Source of the DNA: Meghimatium bilineatum
Lineage: Eukaryota; Mollusca; Gastropoda; Stylommatophora; Philomycidae
NCBI GenBank assembly: GCA_034231615.1
Contig: CM067317.1
Coordinates: 19,489,379-19,553,378 of the forward strand
Length of the DNA stretch: 64,000 bases
Direction of reading: 5' to 3'
The notes beneath the pieces are model-generated. The model did no database searches. It had not been told where the DNA came from and saw only the letters and a list, made by a program, of their open reading frames with translations. Both the position numbers and the translations under genes were made by a program. Positions 1 to 14,200 of this stretch are shown here, one piece after another; position 1 is the stretch's first letter; each line of letters begins with the position of its first letter.

Positions 1-19
1 TAACCTGAACAGGTGCTAT

Positions 20-148
20 TTAACTATATTCATGATACTTTTCTTTACGCACACACTCAACAAAGAAATCATCAGCTGTCTTGGGCCAGGAAACAATATC
101 TGCATCCGTGAAACCAAGAAATTTGGCATCAGAATAAAATAAATATTC
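20..148 (-). CDS. possible terminal exon of an unrecognised gene
   Basis: A T-rich tract and AG at 150-149 form a plausible acceptor, followed by 42 codons and TAA at 22-20. The peptide reads EYLFYSDAKFLGFTDADIVS and continues with WPKTADDFFVEC, then a charged tail. Its composition looks like coding sequence, but I recognise no family. It is not the transketolase C-terminus: joined to the preceding transketolase exon in its phase (1), it hits a stop within seven codons. It could be the last exon of another minus-strand gene, part of a transposable element, or a chance open frame. Confidence 0.3.
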   Translation of the reverse strand, partial: EYLFYSDAKFLGFTDADIVSWPKTADDFFVECVRKEKYHEYS

Positions 149-473
149 CTAAAAAAATAGCTGTCATTCCGAAGGATTTCGGTGCATTGCAAAAATAATT
201 GTATCAAATGTCACTATGTTTAGATTACAAATGGAAATGGAAGTAAAATCTACTTTCAGTTCCTGTGTTGCCCGGATGTATGAGGGTTGTAAGGTTACAA
301 AATGTTACTAAATACAACTTGTATACTCAAAGTGTCTACATGATATCTATAGTAAAAATGTACTCACTAGATAGTTAATTTGATCATTCAGCTCATTAGT
401 CTGGCCATCATGTAATCAGGAAGAAAATCATGTTAACTTAGGTTCTGATGTTCAGCACAGAGCGACTTTTCTC
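149..473. other. stretch with no recognisable feature
   Basis: A+T-rich sequence with only short open frames. I see no exon, repeat or motif that I can support. Confidence 0.4.
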
Positions 474-1245
474 TTAACCTTTAGCACCCTGTGTTTACAA
501 ACCGGGCGGTGCGTTCCACCGGAATTGTGTCATGTCGTGATTTCTGAAAGCATCTTCCACTGCCCGATTCGGTAAACCCGATACCAAACGAAAACATCTT
601 GAAAAATAAAGATTTGTAGTTTTTTGACAGAATGTTATGGCAACATTGGGAAGAAAATTTAACGCCATTTTGTTTGTAATGGCAGACTGACAGGGATTAC
701 GATGTCAAGTGATTTTGAATGGAAATCAGAGCAGATTGTAGTCTTCTACGTCATGACGAAGCAACAAGACAGTGAATCGAGTTCATTATACATTTCTATC
801 CGCGTATATTCAGTGAAAACATAGTTTATTGAGCTGGAAAAGCATACAAGTTGAAAGGTAAGTGTTTCAAATTCATTACTTTCAATATCCCATGATATTT
901 CCATTATGTAAAATATATAATAGTCAACAGATTTCACAGCTTTCGATCTATCAAAAATACGGTAGACCTATATCGAGATAGGTCTAAATCTGTCTTTATC
1001 ACTTTCTCACACGTCTTGTATCACACACACACACACACACAAACAAAACAATATATGCAGAATTTAATTCTTTATTTATATGTGCAAATATTATTTAAAT
1101 ATCTGTAATAACAAAATAGTTATCGTGATTTCAAAACAGCCACCGACAATTGCAATGATTGTGTAATATTTCCAAAAACCAATTCCGCGGCAGTCAGCAA
1201 GAGAGAGAAATTGCGTAATTGTAAACACAGCATGCCTAAGGTTAA
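474..1245. mobile_element. non-autonomous piggyBac-like element with TTAA ends
   Basis: Both ends are TTAA (474-477 and 1242-1245). The inward sequences mirror each other: the left end reads TTAACCTTTAGCACCC then TGTGTTTACAA, and the right end in reverse complement reads TTAACCTTAGGCATGC then TGTGTTTACAA. A TTAA target duplication is the hallmark of piggyBac transposition. The roughly 770 bp interior has no transposase-like frame, so this would be a MITE mobilised in trans. An (AC)n run lies at about 1020-1042. Confidence 0.6.
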
Positions 1246-1720
1246 GCAGCTGCAGCCCAATTTACCAACAATGGGTTGACTACAAAGTGTCAAAGAAATT
1301 GTTATAGAACTACTCCTGGTAAATGGCAACTATGACAGTTTCCCACCTGGATTAGAATCTCTTGCATACACCATATGCAAATCTCACTGAGTTTATGTGG
1401 GTATCCATCACTAGTCTGTAGTTACCCACTGTATCAAGAAGAATCACAATTTCTAGATGATCTGTTATTAATCTTGCAATGAATATTTTTTTTTCTCAAT
1501 AGTTTGTCATATACATCTTGAAAGTTTGCTGATTCTATAGCTACTTAGGAGTTTTATATCCCTACTTATTGAGATAGTTGTGCAACTAATCACAGAGTAT
1601 TCTAACTCATCTCCATTTTCTGTACATGATACATAAGATAACAGTATAGTCTTGCTCATATCTGATCCTATCATCTTCCACAAGTAGTTGTTCACAAACA
1701 CCACCTCATGAATTTCTGTG

Positions 1721-1930
1721 TTGTAGTGGTTAAATCATTTGCCTTGCATTCAAGAGGTCATATGTCACATTTTTAGAGATCTCAAGGAATGAATGAGGTG
1801 ACATACTATTAGTGGAACTCTCTGTTGGCAGCATGTCGCTTTATGAGAGGGGTGGAGTACATATTGGAAAACCCGAGTACAATAAAGTGTATTCTCTACA
1901 AGTCAATTCTCTATTTTTTTTAGAATTTTT
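1721..1930 (+). repeat. SINE-like dispersed repeat, copy 1 of 3
   Basis: The first part resembles a tRNA-derived pol III head (gtagtggttaaatcatttgc, then a degenerate B-box region at caagaggtc). The body, with GGAACTCTCTGTTGGCAGCA and GAGTACAATAAAGT, recurs at 17095-17215 and 27340-27790. It lies downstream of transketolase exon 10. Confidence 0.5.
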
Positions 1931-2048
1931 ATTTGTAACTTAAGGTATATGATACTCTTCATGAATCATATATACTTAAAATAGGGAGAAAATAGAGAAA
2001 GAGCCTGTACGATTATGATAAATGAAAATCAACTCAGATAGGACAAAC

Positions 2049-2265
2049 CTTCTCCATAATGATCTTCAACAGTGATTATTCTTCCCCCTGTCTGCTCAGC
2101 ACTGTCAATAATTGTGGCTGCATCAATTGGTTTAATGGTGAATGGGTCAATTACTCGAATATTCACACCTCTATCAGCCAGTATCTCAGCTGCTGCCAAT
2201 GCTTCGTACAGAGTTACACATGATCCGATTACTGTTACAAGATCATTTTGACTTTGCCTCACAAT
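2049..2265 (-). CDS. TKT: transketolase exon 10
   Basis: 217 nt, residues 497-568 plus one base: start of the C-terminal domain, from [12 protein letters not shown] to VEDHYGE. The acceptor is TTTGCAG. The donor GTTTGT at 2048 is weak; read-through would give a short LSYLS tail and stop, which I think is less likely. Confidence 0.9.
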
Positions 2266-5200
2266 CTGCAAACAAAAGCAAAATAAAATAAAAGAATTTG
2301 AAAATATTGTAAACTTCAAGGATATTTTTTTTTTAAAAACAAATGCAATTTTAAATGAGAATAAGGCAGATAGAGCATTCAATTCTAACCAGGTGTGTCC
2401 ACTGGTGACAGATAGTGGAACAATAATCAGAAATGGAGTATAGAACATGCCAGAAAAAAATATTAAAACAAAACTAACTTTCAATTTACTCAGCAAACCA
2501 GGATAGAATCATGTTTGATAACTGAATTTTAAGTAATTCTCAAAACTTATTAATATTACTTAAACCAATGTTTTATTTGAAGTAACATATCTATATTTAT
2601 GTTTGTAACCTACAATTATCAATGTCTAAAGTTCTGTGCTATGTTCAATGTTCTTGTTTCCCTTATTGTGTCTATACCCACACCAGAACACTTTAATGTC
2701 AGTTCTACTAAATAACTAACCTTAGCTTTTCCAACTTCAAAAGGTTCATCATTTTTGTAAATAACCGCCACATTAGGTCTGCTGGTCCTGATGAAGCAGA
2801 TACCCTTTGTGTTTGCTGCCAGCTCAACAGCTCTCTCAGTAGATACAGCATCACTAGGATAAAACACTGTTGATCCAGGGACAGTTCTAAACATTGCAAT
2901 ATCCTCCAGGGCCATCTGGGATGGGCCATCCTCACCTGCCAACATTAAAGATAAATTGAACAAGTATGCTACAAAAGTAGTTCATCATTCTAACAAAGAA
3001 TAATAAAATACAGAATAACTTTTAAGAAATTGATAGCATCTCCTGTACAGGATGTAGCCATCTGCCCAGCATTTTTTGGTTGGAGTGATTTTCTTTGCAG
3101 TATTTACATTCAGTAATTTGCTATTGCTTTCTTAATGGTCCGGGTGCACAGGTTTCAAACTCGGTACCTTGGTCGTCACAGGCGCGCACTGCACCGTGCT
3201 GCCATTAAGTCAGGCTGATACCTAGACTACTTAGATTTAGATACTTAGACTAGCTCCTGATTAAATAAAAAAAGCAGATGTGATACATCACTATACTTGC
3301 TGACTACATTACTTGCTGACTGGCATGATCTCAAGGAAGCCAAAAGAAGCGCTGCAAGGACTCATTAAAGACCTCACTGAAAGCCTTTGAAATAGACTAA
3401 GATACATGGGAAGAACTTGCACAAAATAGATCTACGTGGCAATCTACAGTCAAAAAGAGCGCAGTAAAGAAAATAATTCCATCTTGTGAAAATAGGAGAA
3501 AAGCGGAAGCTCAACAGCAGAGAGTAACTAGAAAATCACGGATAGACCAAAATCTGCCTACAGTGGTCATTCCATGCCCGAACTGTCCAAGGACATTTAC
3601 AGCTTGAATAGGGCTCATTAGCCATCTACGGCTACGAACTATTAGGCATGGACATAATTCAAACCCAATTTTCAAAAGTGGATATACAAAAATAGTCATC
3701 ATTATTTATGATGGACGAACACACACTTGCTGACTGCAAAATTGTGACTCTTTCATCCAAATTGATTGTTTCAAAAGGTCAATATCATTACAATTTTTGT
3801 AAGTTGTCCAAAAATATATTAATGTTTCTTACAAAATGATTGATTTACCCCAGAGAACTTTGTATCTGCAGGATTGTCATTACACTAGGCATATACTTTA
3901 TTCAAATCAATAAAATCTCTAATCCTGAATATACTGTGGTACAAAAATGAAAAGTGTTTTGCCCTTTATTATCTACATCTTTTGTTATGTTTGATTAGAC
4001 CAAAGAGTCATGAAGCACTTGTTTCCTAATATGCAAAAGGGGGAAGGGGTATCTCCAGAGCTTCTTTAATTTCCAACTTTCAGTGGTACACAATGTTTTG
4101 TGAAGTAACCTCCTACTCAGAGGGGGTATGTGTTTGTATTAGGCAAGTTTCACTCTTTTGTATACAAAACAAATTATTTGTCAAACAGCAAATAAACTTG
4201 CAAGTTATCAAGAACCACTTTTGGCAGTGGTGAAATGGCGTAAATATGTTTGGTTTGGACATGCAACAAGACACGACTCTCTAAAATTATTTTGCAAGGA
4301 AGTGCGAGGGTGGAAAGAGGACAGAGGAAATCCTGGATTGATAACATCAAGGAATGGTCTGGGCATGAGATTTCTACACTTCTCCGAATGGCTGAGGACA
4401 GCTGGTTGAAGGACATTTTGTGCTGATGTATCCAGTGTGGCATCCATACAACCCTGACGGGTTCTGGGTCTTATTATAGACATTTTTCTATCCAGTGCCA
4501 TGAGTTTTCATTCTTGAGAAGCACATGCCAGTCTGTAAAACATGCATGTTCTCTATAGTTAGGATAGACTTCCATAAAAAGTGTTTTGGATAGCATGGAG
4601 GAGTTCTTGTCTAGCTTGATGTAGTCCTATTCACTCACATAGGACATGCTGTACTATTCCCATATACATGATTTTATTCTGCTTAAATAGTAATTGAGAG
4701 CAACATGGCCTGATCTGAACTGGAATATAGTGCTTTGATCTTGTTTTTGTAGGATGTTTATATTATCGTTTGGTCTAGACCCATTCATTTCAGAATATAT
4801 GCTTTGTATCCCACAATGCTTTATGAAGTAACCTACTCAGAGGTGTATACAAGGATCTCCAAAACAAGCAGTACTTTCGGCAGATTGTACGCAAATGTTT
4901 GGCGTAGAAATGGCATTAACCTACAGACTAAGCTGAAAGTTTACAGAGCAGTGGTACTTCCAGTGCTGTTATACGCTAGTGAAACATGGACTGTATAGAC
5001 GTCATGTGAAAAAACTCAATCATTTTCATAAAAATTGTCTCAGAAAAGTTATGAACATCAGATGGCAAGACAAGATTCCAGATACCACTGTCCTTGATAG
5101 AGCTGGAATCACAAGCATTGACACGATTCTGATGCAGACACAGATTCGTTGGGCAGGTCATGTGGTACGTATGCCAGATCATCGTCTGCCAAAGATACTT

Positions 5201-8200
5201 CTCTATGGTGAGCTAGAGAAAAGCATACAATCTCAAGGTGGCCAAAGAAAGCGCTACAAGGACTTGTTAAAGAACTCACTGAAAGCCTTTGAAATAGACC
5301 ACGATACATGGGAAGAACTTGCACAAAATAGATCTACATGGCGTTCTAAAATTAAAAAGAGCGCATCACCTTGTGAAAAGAAGAGAAATGCAGCAGCTCA
5401 ACAGTGGAGAGCAGCTAGAAAGTCACGGATAGACCAAGATCCATCTACAGTCGTCATTCCATGTCCAAACTGTCCAAGGACATTTACAGCTCGAATAGGG
5501 CTCATTAGCCATCTACGAACTCATAATCAAGGACATAACTAAAATTGAATTTTCAAAAGTGGATGTAACAAAATGGTCATCATCACTTGTGATGGACGAA
5601 CAACGTAACACTCAGAGGTGTATTAGGTATGCTGATTATCCTCTTCGCACACTGGACATGTCCATAGGTGTTCAGATGTCCACTTCAGTAAATCTCTCAG
5701 GGTATAATGGCTGATGGTTCCAGTTCTATGTTGGTTTGCTGCTCTTTTTGAAATCTTTTTTAGGGGTTCTCTATGGGCCATGCCCATACTACTCCCAATT
5801 CGCATATTCTCGATATTGACTCATGCTCATTTATCTCAAAATCCTCTGATCGTGAAGACTCACGAAGAGCAATGAGTATGTATGCTCAGTCCATAGGCTG
5901 ACCATCTGTTGTAGTGGCGAGGCTAGCATGTTTTGTCCCATGCAGCTTGCACTTAAAATGAATGTTATCTTTAATGTCATCAGTCCATTTTCATCGTGGT
6001 CTGCCCTTTCTCCTTTTACCAGGTAAGACGTTACCTTTCCCCAGACTGCACAACTTTAATATGACATTTTATTAAAAGTAAAGGCAATTTCTTTCAATGA
6101 TCAGAATGCAATAGGGTTGATAAGAGAGCTCTCTAACCAATTGGTTATTGTTTGGTTATGTTGCTTTTTATCAAATAATTTTACTCCATATATAATTTGT
6201 CTGCAGGATGTCCATATAATTTAGCATTACTCTTAAAGTAGTTCTCAGTTTCCTGAAATAAATATGCCTGCCAACTGTATCATATGATTTCATATTAAGT
6301 TGCATTAATTACATGGCATGTTCATACACAGATACAGAGTGTGCCACCACATAGCAGCACATTAATTTCATACTTTAGTGAAGGTATCAACAAACCAATT
6401 ACCATTCAACAGTAAAACACTACTCATAGTAGTTAAACAAAGTGCCTATATATTCAAGCTTTTCTCCTATAGAGCCCCCACAGCACTTATACCTATACTG
6501 TAACCTATACTGTTACACAATAATCCCCCCCCCCCACAGTAGGTTTTCTTCTCAAAGTATTGCACACTGTTGAGAATCAAAGTCATATGGGCATGAAATA
6601 CAACTCTGACATTACCTCTCAATGTATTAAATACTTCTTACTTCTTGACACCAATGTCTTGAATATGTTGGCCTAGTTGATATGTCCTTGCATTAATATG
6701 CTGGCCTAGTTGATATGTCCTTGCATTAATATGCTGGCCTAGTTGATATGTCCTTGCATTAATATGCTGGCCTAGTTGATATGTCCTTGCATTAATATGT
6801 TGGTCTAGTTGATATTTCTAGTATCTTTGCATTAATATGTTGGTTTAGTTGATATTTCTAGTGACCTTAATGTTAATAAAACTGCTATTCCTTTACATCC
6901 ATGAAGTTTTTAGATGTTGCATAATTAGAAGTGTGCACAATAAAGTGCATGCTCATTTACCAGATGATATGCATTCACTAAATCATACGCACAACATATA
7001 TACCTATTGCTTCACAAGTAATCATATTACAACACATGTTATGTCCCATGTCATAATTTGTAAATACTAACAGCATATCACATCATATTTACACTTTCAT
7101 GCTCATTTCTTTGGCCTACTGATTAATATATATGTACACTCTAATACAGGGGTGGGCAAACTTTTTGTGCAGAGGGCCGCATTGAAAATTGTAAATCTAT
7201 TGGAGGGCCGCATATAATATTATGTATATTTGACAATATGCCCGCAGTTTGCCCACCCCTGCTCTAACAAATAGATAAGTCTATAAAACAAGTCGCATGA
7301 CCACTCATCATGAGATGCTTACCAATAGAAACACCAGCATGAGAGCCAACAAAGTTTGCATTTGTCTGTGAAATTGCTCCCATACGAATCTGATCAAATG
7401 CTCTTGAGAAAAATGCAGCAAAAGTGCTTATGAATGGAATTGTACGGTCTCTTGTACCACAACCAATACCAACTCCAACCAGATTTTGCTCAGCAATGTA
7501 ACACTCAATAAATCTTTCTGGGAATGCATCCTGAAACAAAAGTATTGTTTTTGCAATAAATAATTTCATTTACATAAAAAAATTCTAGAAAGTTACATGT
7601 GTGCCCATATGTAAATATGTTGGGAGTTGTCCTAATACTAATGATGGTACCCCTGTTCCCCAAACAAAGTATCAAAACAAATAAAGATATGTGTACTTGT
7701 TCACATTTAAATTATCAAAACAAAATGGTATTTGTGCATGTTTGTATTTAAATGTCACATTACATTACATCACATTGTTTGTGAAATAGGTCGAGACATA
7801 TTCTGAGATCTACTCCAAGATTGGATCGAAGGTTAGTGACATCTGTTTTATTTTGATTAAGTTAGTTTGGTTATGAAATAAATTTGGAAATTTAATTAGA
7901 AATACGATAGGTATAGAAATTTATTGAAATAATGAATTGGTCAGACAAGAACACATGAGTTGGTTCATATTTTTCAATGCACTTTTTGAAACATTGAAAC
8001 ATTCTAATGGAGATTTAGAAATAACTTAAGTATTAGAAGGTGTGCTCAAAATGGGTTCCATAAATGGTGATCAACCACTGAGCGACCTGCCCTTTGTTAC
8101 TGTCTGTATTAGTCATCTCACCAAGTAGTGAAATCATATCGATAACTAGATGGAGTTATTCCCCTTATCTTAGTGATGGGGGAGTGACAATAGAGAAATC

Positions 8201-11200
8201 CCTTAGTGGTGAAAGGGTTAAGACATGGATAAAAGACAATTTCAATTTTTAAAGAGAGACCACAGATGATAAGGTAAAAAGATGCTGTCATTAAACAGAA
8301 ATATGGTTTTGGTTAATACCTTGAATTTCTGAGCATATGTTGAGTTCTTAGTGTCACCGTCCATAGCAATAACTCTGTCATTGTTCTTTCCAATTTTAAC
8401 AAGAGCTGTACCATAAGCTAAACGGGTTGCAATCTGAAAGTATATGATTGTCACGAGATAAAACATTAATAAACCAACTTATGATTTCATTAAATAATAG
8501 CAACTATGAATACAATCTTTAAGACAATGTTTGTGATATCATGCATGTCAATCTCCTAAGAAGAAAACACACTACACACACAAAAATCACACAAAGGAGA
8601 TAAAAAGTACAAAATATAGTCCTTTCTGTTAAGTAGCTTCCACAATGTTTACACCAAAGCATTAAGGTCTTCTGTAGTGACAATGTTATTCATGTGTAGT
8701 GGCTCTACAATGTGTTTAATTTCTATGTATCTAGTTATTCAGTAAGGGCAGAAAGAGCTCTGAGATCAGCACCTCACATATTCATTTGAGATGACTCAAA
8801 TTATTTTATGTGCTTCATACGAGTATGAGTTAAGGTTACCATCAGTGAACATCAGACAAGTCCATAAATGCCCTGATCCCAATCTTAATAAATCCATCAG
8901 TGTATTGATTAACAATTCCAATGCAGTGTTAATTTATCAGTTTTTTTATATATATTGATACAAAATTTGATGCCTTTGAGATGTGGGTATATAGAAGAAT
9001 AGGGAGAACATCATGGAAAGAGAAGAAAATAAAAATATAGGCTCTAACAACACTTAATATGAAGAAAGAACTACTAAGAGAAATAAAGATCAGGCAAATA
9101 AAATACTTTGGACACATTAAAAGACATGACACCTTATTGAAGACCTTACTTGAGGGTAAAGTCAAAGGGAAGCGAGCAAGAGGTAGGCAGAGATACAAGT
9201 GGGAGAGTAACATCACACGATAGACAGGTTACAGTCTAGCAGAGTGCACCAAGACAAGAGACAGGAGATGTTGGAGATACGTTGCAGCCAACCTTCATTG
9301 CGGAGACGGCACTTAATGATGAAATATCATCTGCATGTCCTGGCACAAATATGTATGTAATCTTTCTGACATCAACAATTCTATCTACTGTGAGTTATTT
9401 AGTATGTATGCAATCGAATAGCCCAATGACATGGGCCATAACAGTGATTTCATCGCATCTTTTATCTCCATTTTAAGACTACTTGTGGTTATGGCAAAGG
9501 CATTGTGGGTCCCTTCAGAATTTGTCCACAGTGCATGTTATTAAGAAATATTTACTAATATATACGCACACAGAAGTTAATGCAGGTCTGCATCTTGAGT
9601 GACTCTATGAGTATGATTAAGAAGGTACACAAGTGGGTCTCATTCACGAACAGTGGATTGAGGCCTTTAGAAAGGCGAGCCTGAAAGTGGTTACATTTAT
9701 TTTCGTGCTGGGACATGTGGGCATTTGAGGCAATGAAAGAGCGGATCAACTGGCATCATGCGCGATTGTGGCACAGGGCGATGGGGCAATGGATCGTGCT
9801 GACGCTTTGAATTCCATAAGAGATATAACATGCGAGAGTGAGACTAATGTGGATGATGATTCCTTTTCAATGGCTAGGATTAAAGATCAGGGATTGACAT
9901 GCGGTGTTGCTAGAAGTGAACATTTTGGAGGGCGCAGAAGAATGATGGTCAACCAGCATAGGACTGCTACTGTCAGCAGAAGTGTAATGGCAGATACACT
10001 CAAGGAAAGATTGGAGCAACTATGGACGTGTCCAGTTTGCAGTGATGATGATCCGACGACTAACTAACTATTTACTAAATCTATGATAAATTAATTATCT
10101 GATGTGTATTATTTAGCATTTTTAAAGACCATTTTCATTGCATTTTCAGTAAATTGTAAATTGTGCTCCAATCTTTTCTCACACAATCATTGTGCACATA
10201 ATTTAGCACAAACATTCCCAATTAAAACATATATATCTGTATTATTGTTTAAACTATGATTTTGCCTCACAATGACATTTCAGACATTTAATGTAACTTA
10301 CTGTCATCTAGCATGCTTACAGTACTTCATCTTTCCTTTCAGTTCTCTGGACAATATGCAGCTGCAACGGTCACTCTTAAACGAGTTCTGTGCAGCATCA
10401 TTTTCTTGAATTGTGCCAACATAGTCTCAATTGATTCAGTCTCTTCCTCTACTAATGTTCTCCAAATGTTCTTGGCCATCAAACTTTTCTCTGTATCTGA
10501 ATTTCTGATATGGTTGCAATGTCAGGATTCTTTCTGAGAGTATTCTACGTATCTCCATTTTCTACTTATTTCTGTTTCAACCAAACACTAGTGTTCTCTT
10601 CCACAACTCATCATTTGATACCAACTCTCGCCATGTAATTCTAGTTGCTATAAATTATATAAACACTACCATTTTTGGTTATGCTAAGAAAATTTTAACA
10701 CATTCTGAGAATTACAAAGACTCACACTTTCACCCAGTTTGTAATTGGGGGCACTGGATAGCTTCACTAGTTTGCTGACAGGAGACAAGGTAATATCTGG
10801 CTGTTGTGGAATTACATTGTGAGGTCCAGCATTCACAATTTTACTCTGAATAGCTTTAATTGATTCATGAGCATCATTTCCCAAAGGTTTGCCATGCCAG
10901 TTCTCAACATCAGCAATTCCTGAAAATAGCACACTTCTGTATGTTTACATTTTTAAAACAATTCTTGGTTTCTTATTTTATGACAAAATATCACTAGATA
11001 GAGGCACATTGTGTGATAGTGCAAGAAACTTTCATTCATATTTACCACCATGTCCTTTGTGGAATGTCACTTTCATTACAGCCTTCCTGAAATATTCTCA
11101 TCTCCAGTAAGTTCTCCCAACTCCACATTTTTCATGTCAGTGGCCTCTTTAATACCTTATGGCAACAATAATGTTTCCTTTAATGTTTTAAATTACTTTT

Positions 11201-14200
11201 CATGTCTTCCTGGAATAATGTCTTCCATGTATAATATTTCTTTAATAAAAAAAAAACATTTAATGTAGCTAAAGTATTTTAATTTACAAGATATATAGCA
11301 GTCAAATGGTCCACAAGATGGAATCTATTGTAGCATGATTATGCAATGTCAGGCTCGACAACACCTCTCTTAAATCCGGTAATTAAGTGGACTGCAGCAC
11401 TTCCAGTACCAATTTGCTTCAGCAAGCATTAGAATGTTTTGTATGTTAAAAATTTTGCTGTTTATCTGCAACAATGGCTTAACTTTAGAATTATAGTTAC
11501 TGCAGTGGTCCCCAGCTCATACACATTGTGTCAGTTGTATCATTAGGGTAGTTCACATACACTATTTCTTCCATTTTGTAGTGCACTATGTTACTGGTTA
11601 TGACTATAGGTGATGATCAGCATAAACCAGACAAGTTCATAGGTGCCATAATCTCAGCCTAAAAACAAATCCATCACACTGTAGTGACTGACAGTTCCAG
11701 TTTGGTGTTCATTTATCAGTCTCTTCATATATCTATTACATTTATCTTTATGGGATGTTCAAATCTTTACACCAATCTCATGCAGTCTTGAGAGTGATCA
11801 TGATTTAAACGTTTGAAAATCTTCTGTGCTGACAAGGTTGTACAGCACATTAACTATGTCAGATCAATCCATTAATGTTCCTATTTGTACTGTGGCCATG
11901 CTTACCACTGTATCGGTTAGCTTATTAACATTAACAGCCACAAATATAAATGCCTTCCTTCCAGTCAAGAGACTGTTCAATAATTCTACATGCTTCTTGG
12001 ACAACTTTGTGGATATTGTTTATTCAGTCACTAAGTATACATCATGAGAATAGTCATGTGACATCAGCCATGACAGTGCCTCCATCACAGCCTGTATCTC
12101 CATTGTAAGACTATTCATGGTTGTAGTGAAAACCCCTGGATCTTTGACAGTTTTCCCATCACACTGTGTAGAAAAAGCCCAAGATCAGTAATGATGATGA
12201 ATGAGTGACACATCAGTTTAGATTATGACATCATTTTCTGCAGTGTTATCATCAATGAGTGTTGAAAGTAGTTGTCTTATATGATGTTGTGCTCAAAGAT
12301 CATCCTTCATAACATGTTTTCTCATGCCCTTCATCAGTATTGTCACATAGAAGGTGTCTCTGATATATACAGTGAAGCTGAGATGCTGTGTCTTGGGTGT
12401 GAATGTGACACGAACATAGTAACAGAAACTAAGAATCATATTCTACAAACATTACCTGGGATTCCATGGCCTTTATATGTCTTGGCCAAAATACATGTTG
12501 GTTTGCCCTTGGTATGGCTAGCATCCCAGAATGCCTTGCTGAGGATTTCCACATCATGACCATCAACGACATAAGCATTGCAGCTGCAGTAAAAAAGGTG
12601 TATAAAGTTACACAGTTGATGTTATCTACATGTACACACATATATATTCAAGGATGCTATCTACACGTACACACACATATATATTCAAAGATGCCATATA
12701 CACATACACACATATATATTCAAAAAATATTCCATGATGTATATCATGGCCATATGTAAATTTCTCCACAGTGGAGGATATTGTTCGCACAATGATGATG
12801 ACAGCCATAGCTACAATGGAAATATGCACAATGTAGGCAATTTGCATAGCAAAAATAACGTGGAAAGTGATAGAGAAGTTCCTTGTTAGATAGACCTAAT
12901 GTTTCCGACAATGAGAATCAAATTCGTAGTACTAATTTGTGACATTGCAAATTTCGCCGAAGTGATGTAGTTTTTCGAGTAGAAGTTGAGAACTTTGTAG
13001 AAAATGTTGGGACTGCACATAATCTTGATGAGATCGCCACATCTTATGAATACTTTAGCAGCATTATTCAATGAGAAGTTTACTTGTTCAATTCACAGCC
13101 GATGCAACATATATGCAACATATCGCAAAGAACAAACAAGGTAAGAAGGCATATGCTGGACATCTGTCACTGCCATTGAAATAAAATGTCTTTTTATATT
13201 TATATTATGATGGGCCGGTATATTCTGCTTGAGTGTGATATGCATTGGAGTACAGATGGCAGGTTCAATGTTTCTGGCATATCAACCTGTTTGGGAATTG
13301 TATAACTTGAAGGAATATATGATTAAAGTACTGTATATAACTTTGGAATGCAAGCATATATCAACACAAAAATAAATAAACAAGAAAAGGAATACCTTTT
13401 TCTTATTTCAACTTAGTAGATAAGCTTCTAATACAACAAACTCATAAACACAATTAAATAATAAGCAAAACAATGAACTATGAACAAGTAACACTGATTG
13501 TTTTTAATTAACACAAACTTGAAATTGATATACTCAACAACATCATTTTTTTTGTGTCAAAACTTTTGGCAAATACAATATAAGTGGGTACTTACAGATC
13601 ACACACTACTCAGGTTGAAACTATTTGAATACAATTGTGTAATAGGTATAAAATTAGCCAACAATAACAAACGTTTGAAAATGCACCAATAATATTTATA
13701 CTATCATAACCCAGGATTTGTATGATCTAATCTTGTATTTGTTATTCGGTGAGTAATGTAGTTTAGTATTTTCAAACAGATCAGAGGCGAGTCTGTTAAC
13801 AAGTTACCTTTAATGGATCATTTATGACAATGTATAAAAGTATAATTGCAAAAGTAATTGGTTAATGAATGTTAAACGATGACTTATGCTTTGTTAAGAT
13901 GTAAGACCTGCAGAAATAATCATTTAGCTATACCAATATGCACAATCATTCATCTAATACAATATATAAATTCAGTCTAAATATATGATTCAAACCTAGA
14001 ATAGGTTTTTTAAAAAGTCTCACAAGATCATACATGGATGCCTGAGAAAAATTAAATCAATAGAATGATATGACTAAGTTATTGACATGTAGCAATCCGA
14101 AGTCTACAAATGTAATCTAGCAATAGAAACCCAGTCAACAAATGTCTACTTCGAGGTAGCTAATTGTAGTCATGGACAACAATTTCCCATCATGCTCTTA

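Noticed and set aside
2029..2496. 155-codon frame around transketolase exon 10
   Set aside because: The part before 2265 is intron read-through; splice sites and phase define 2049-2265.
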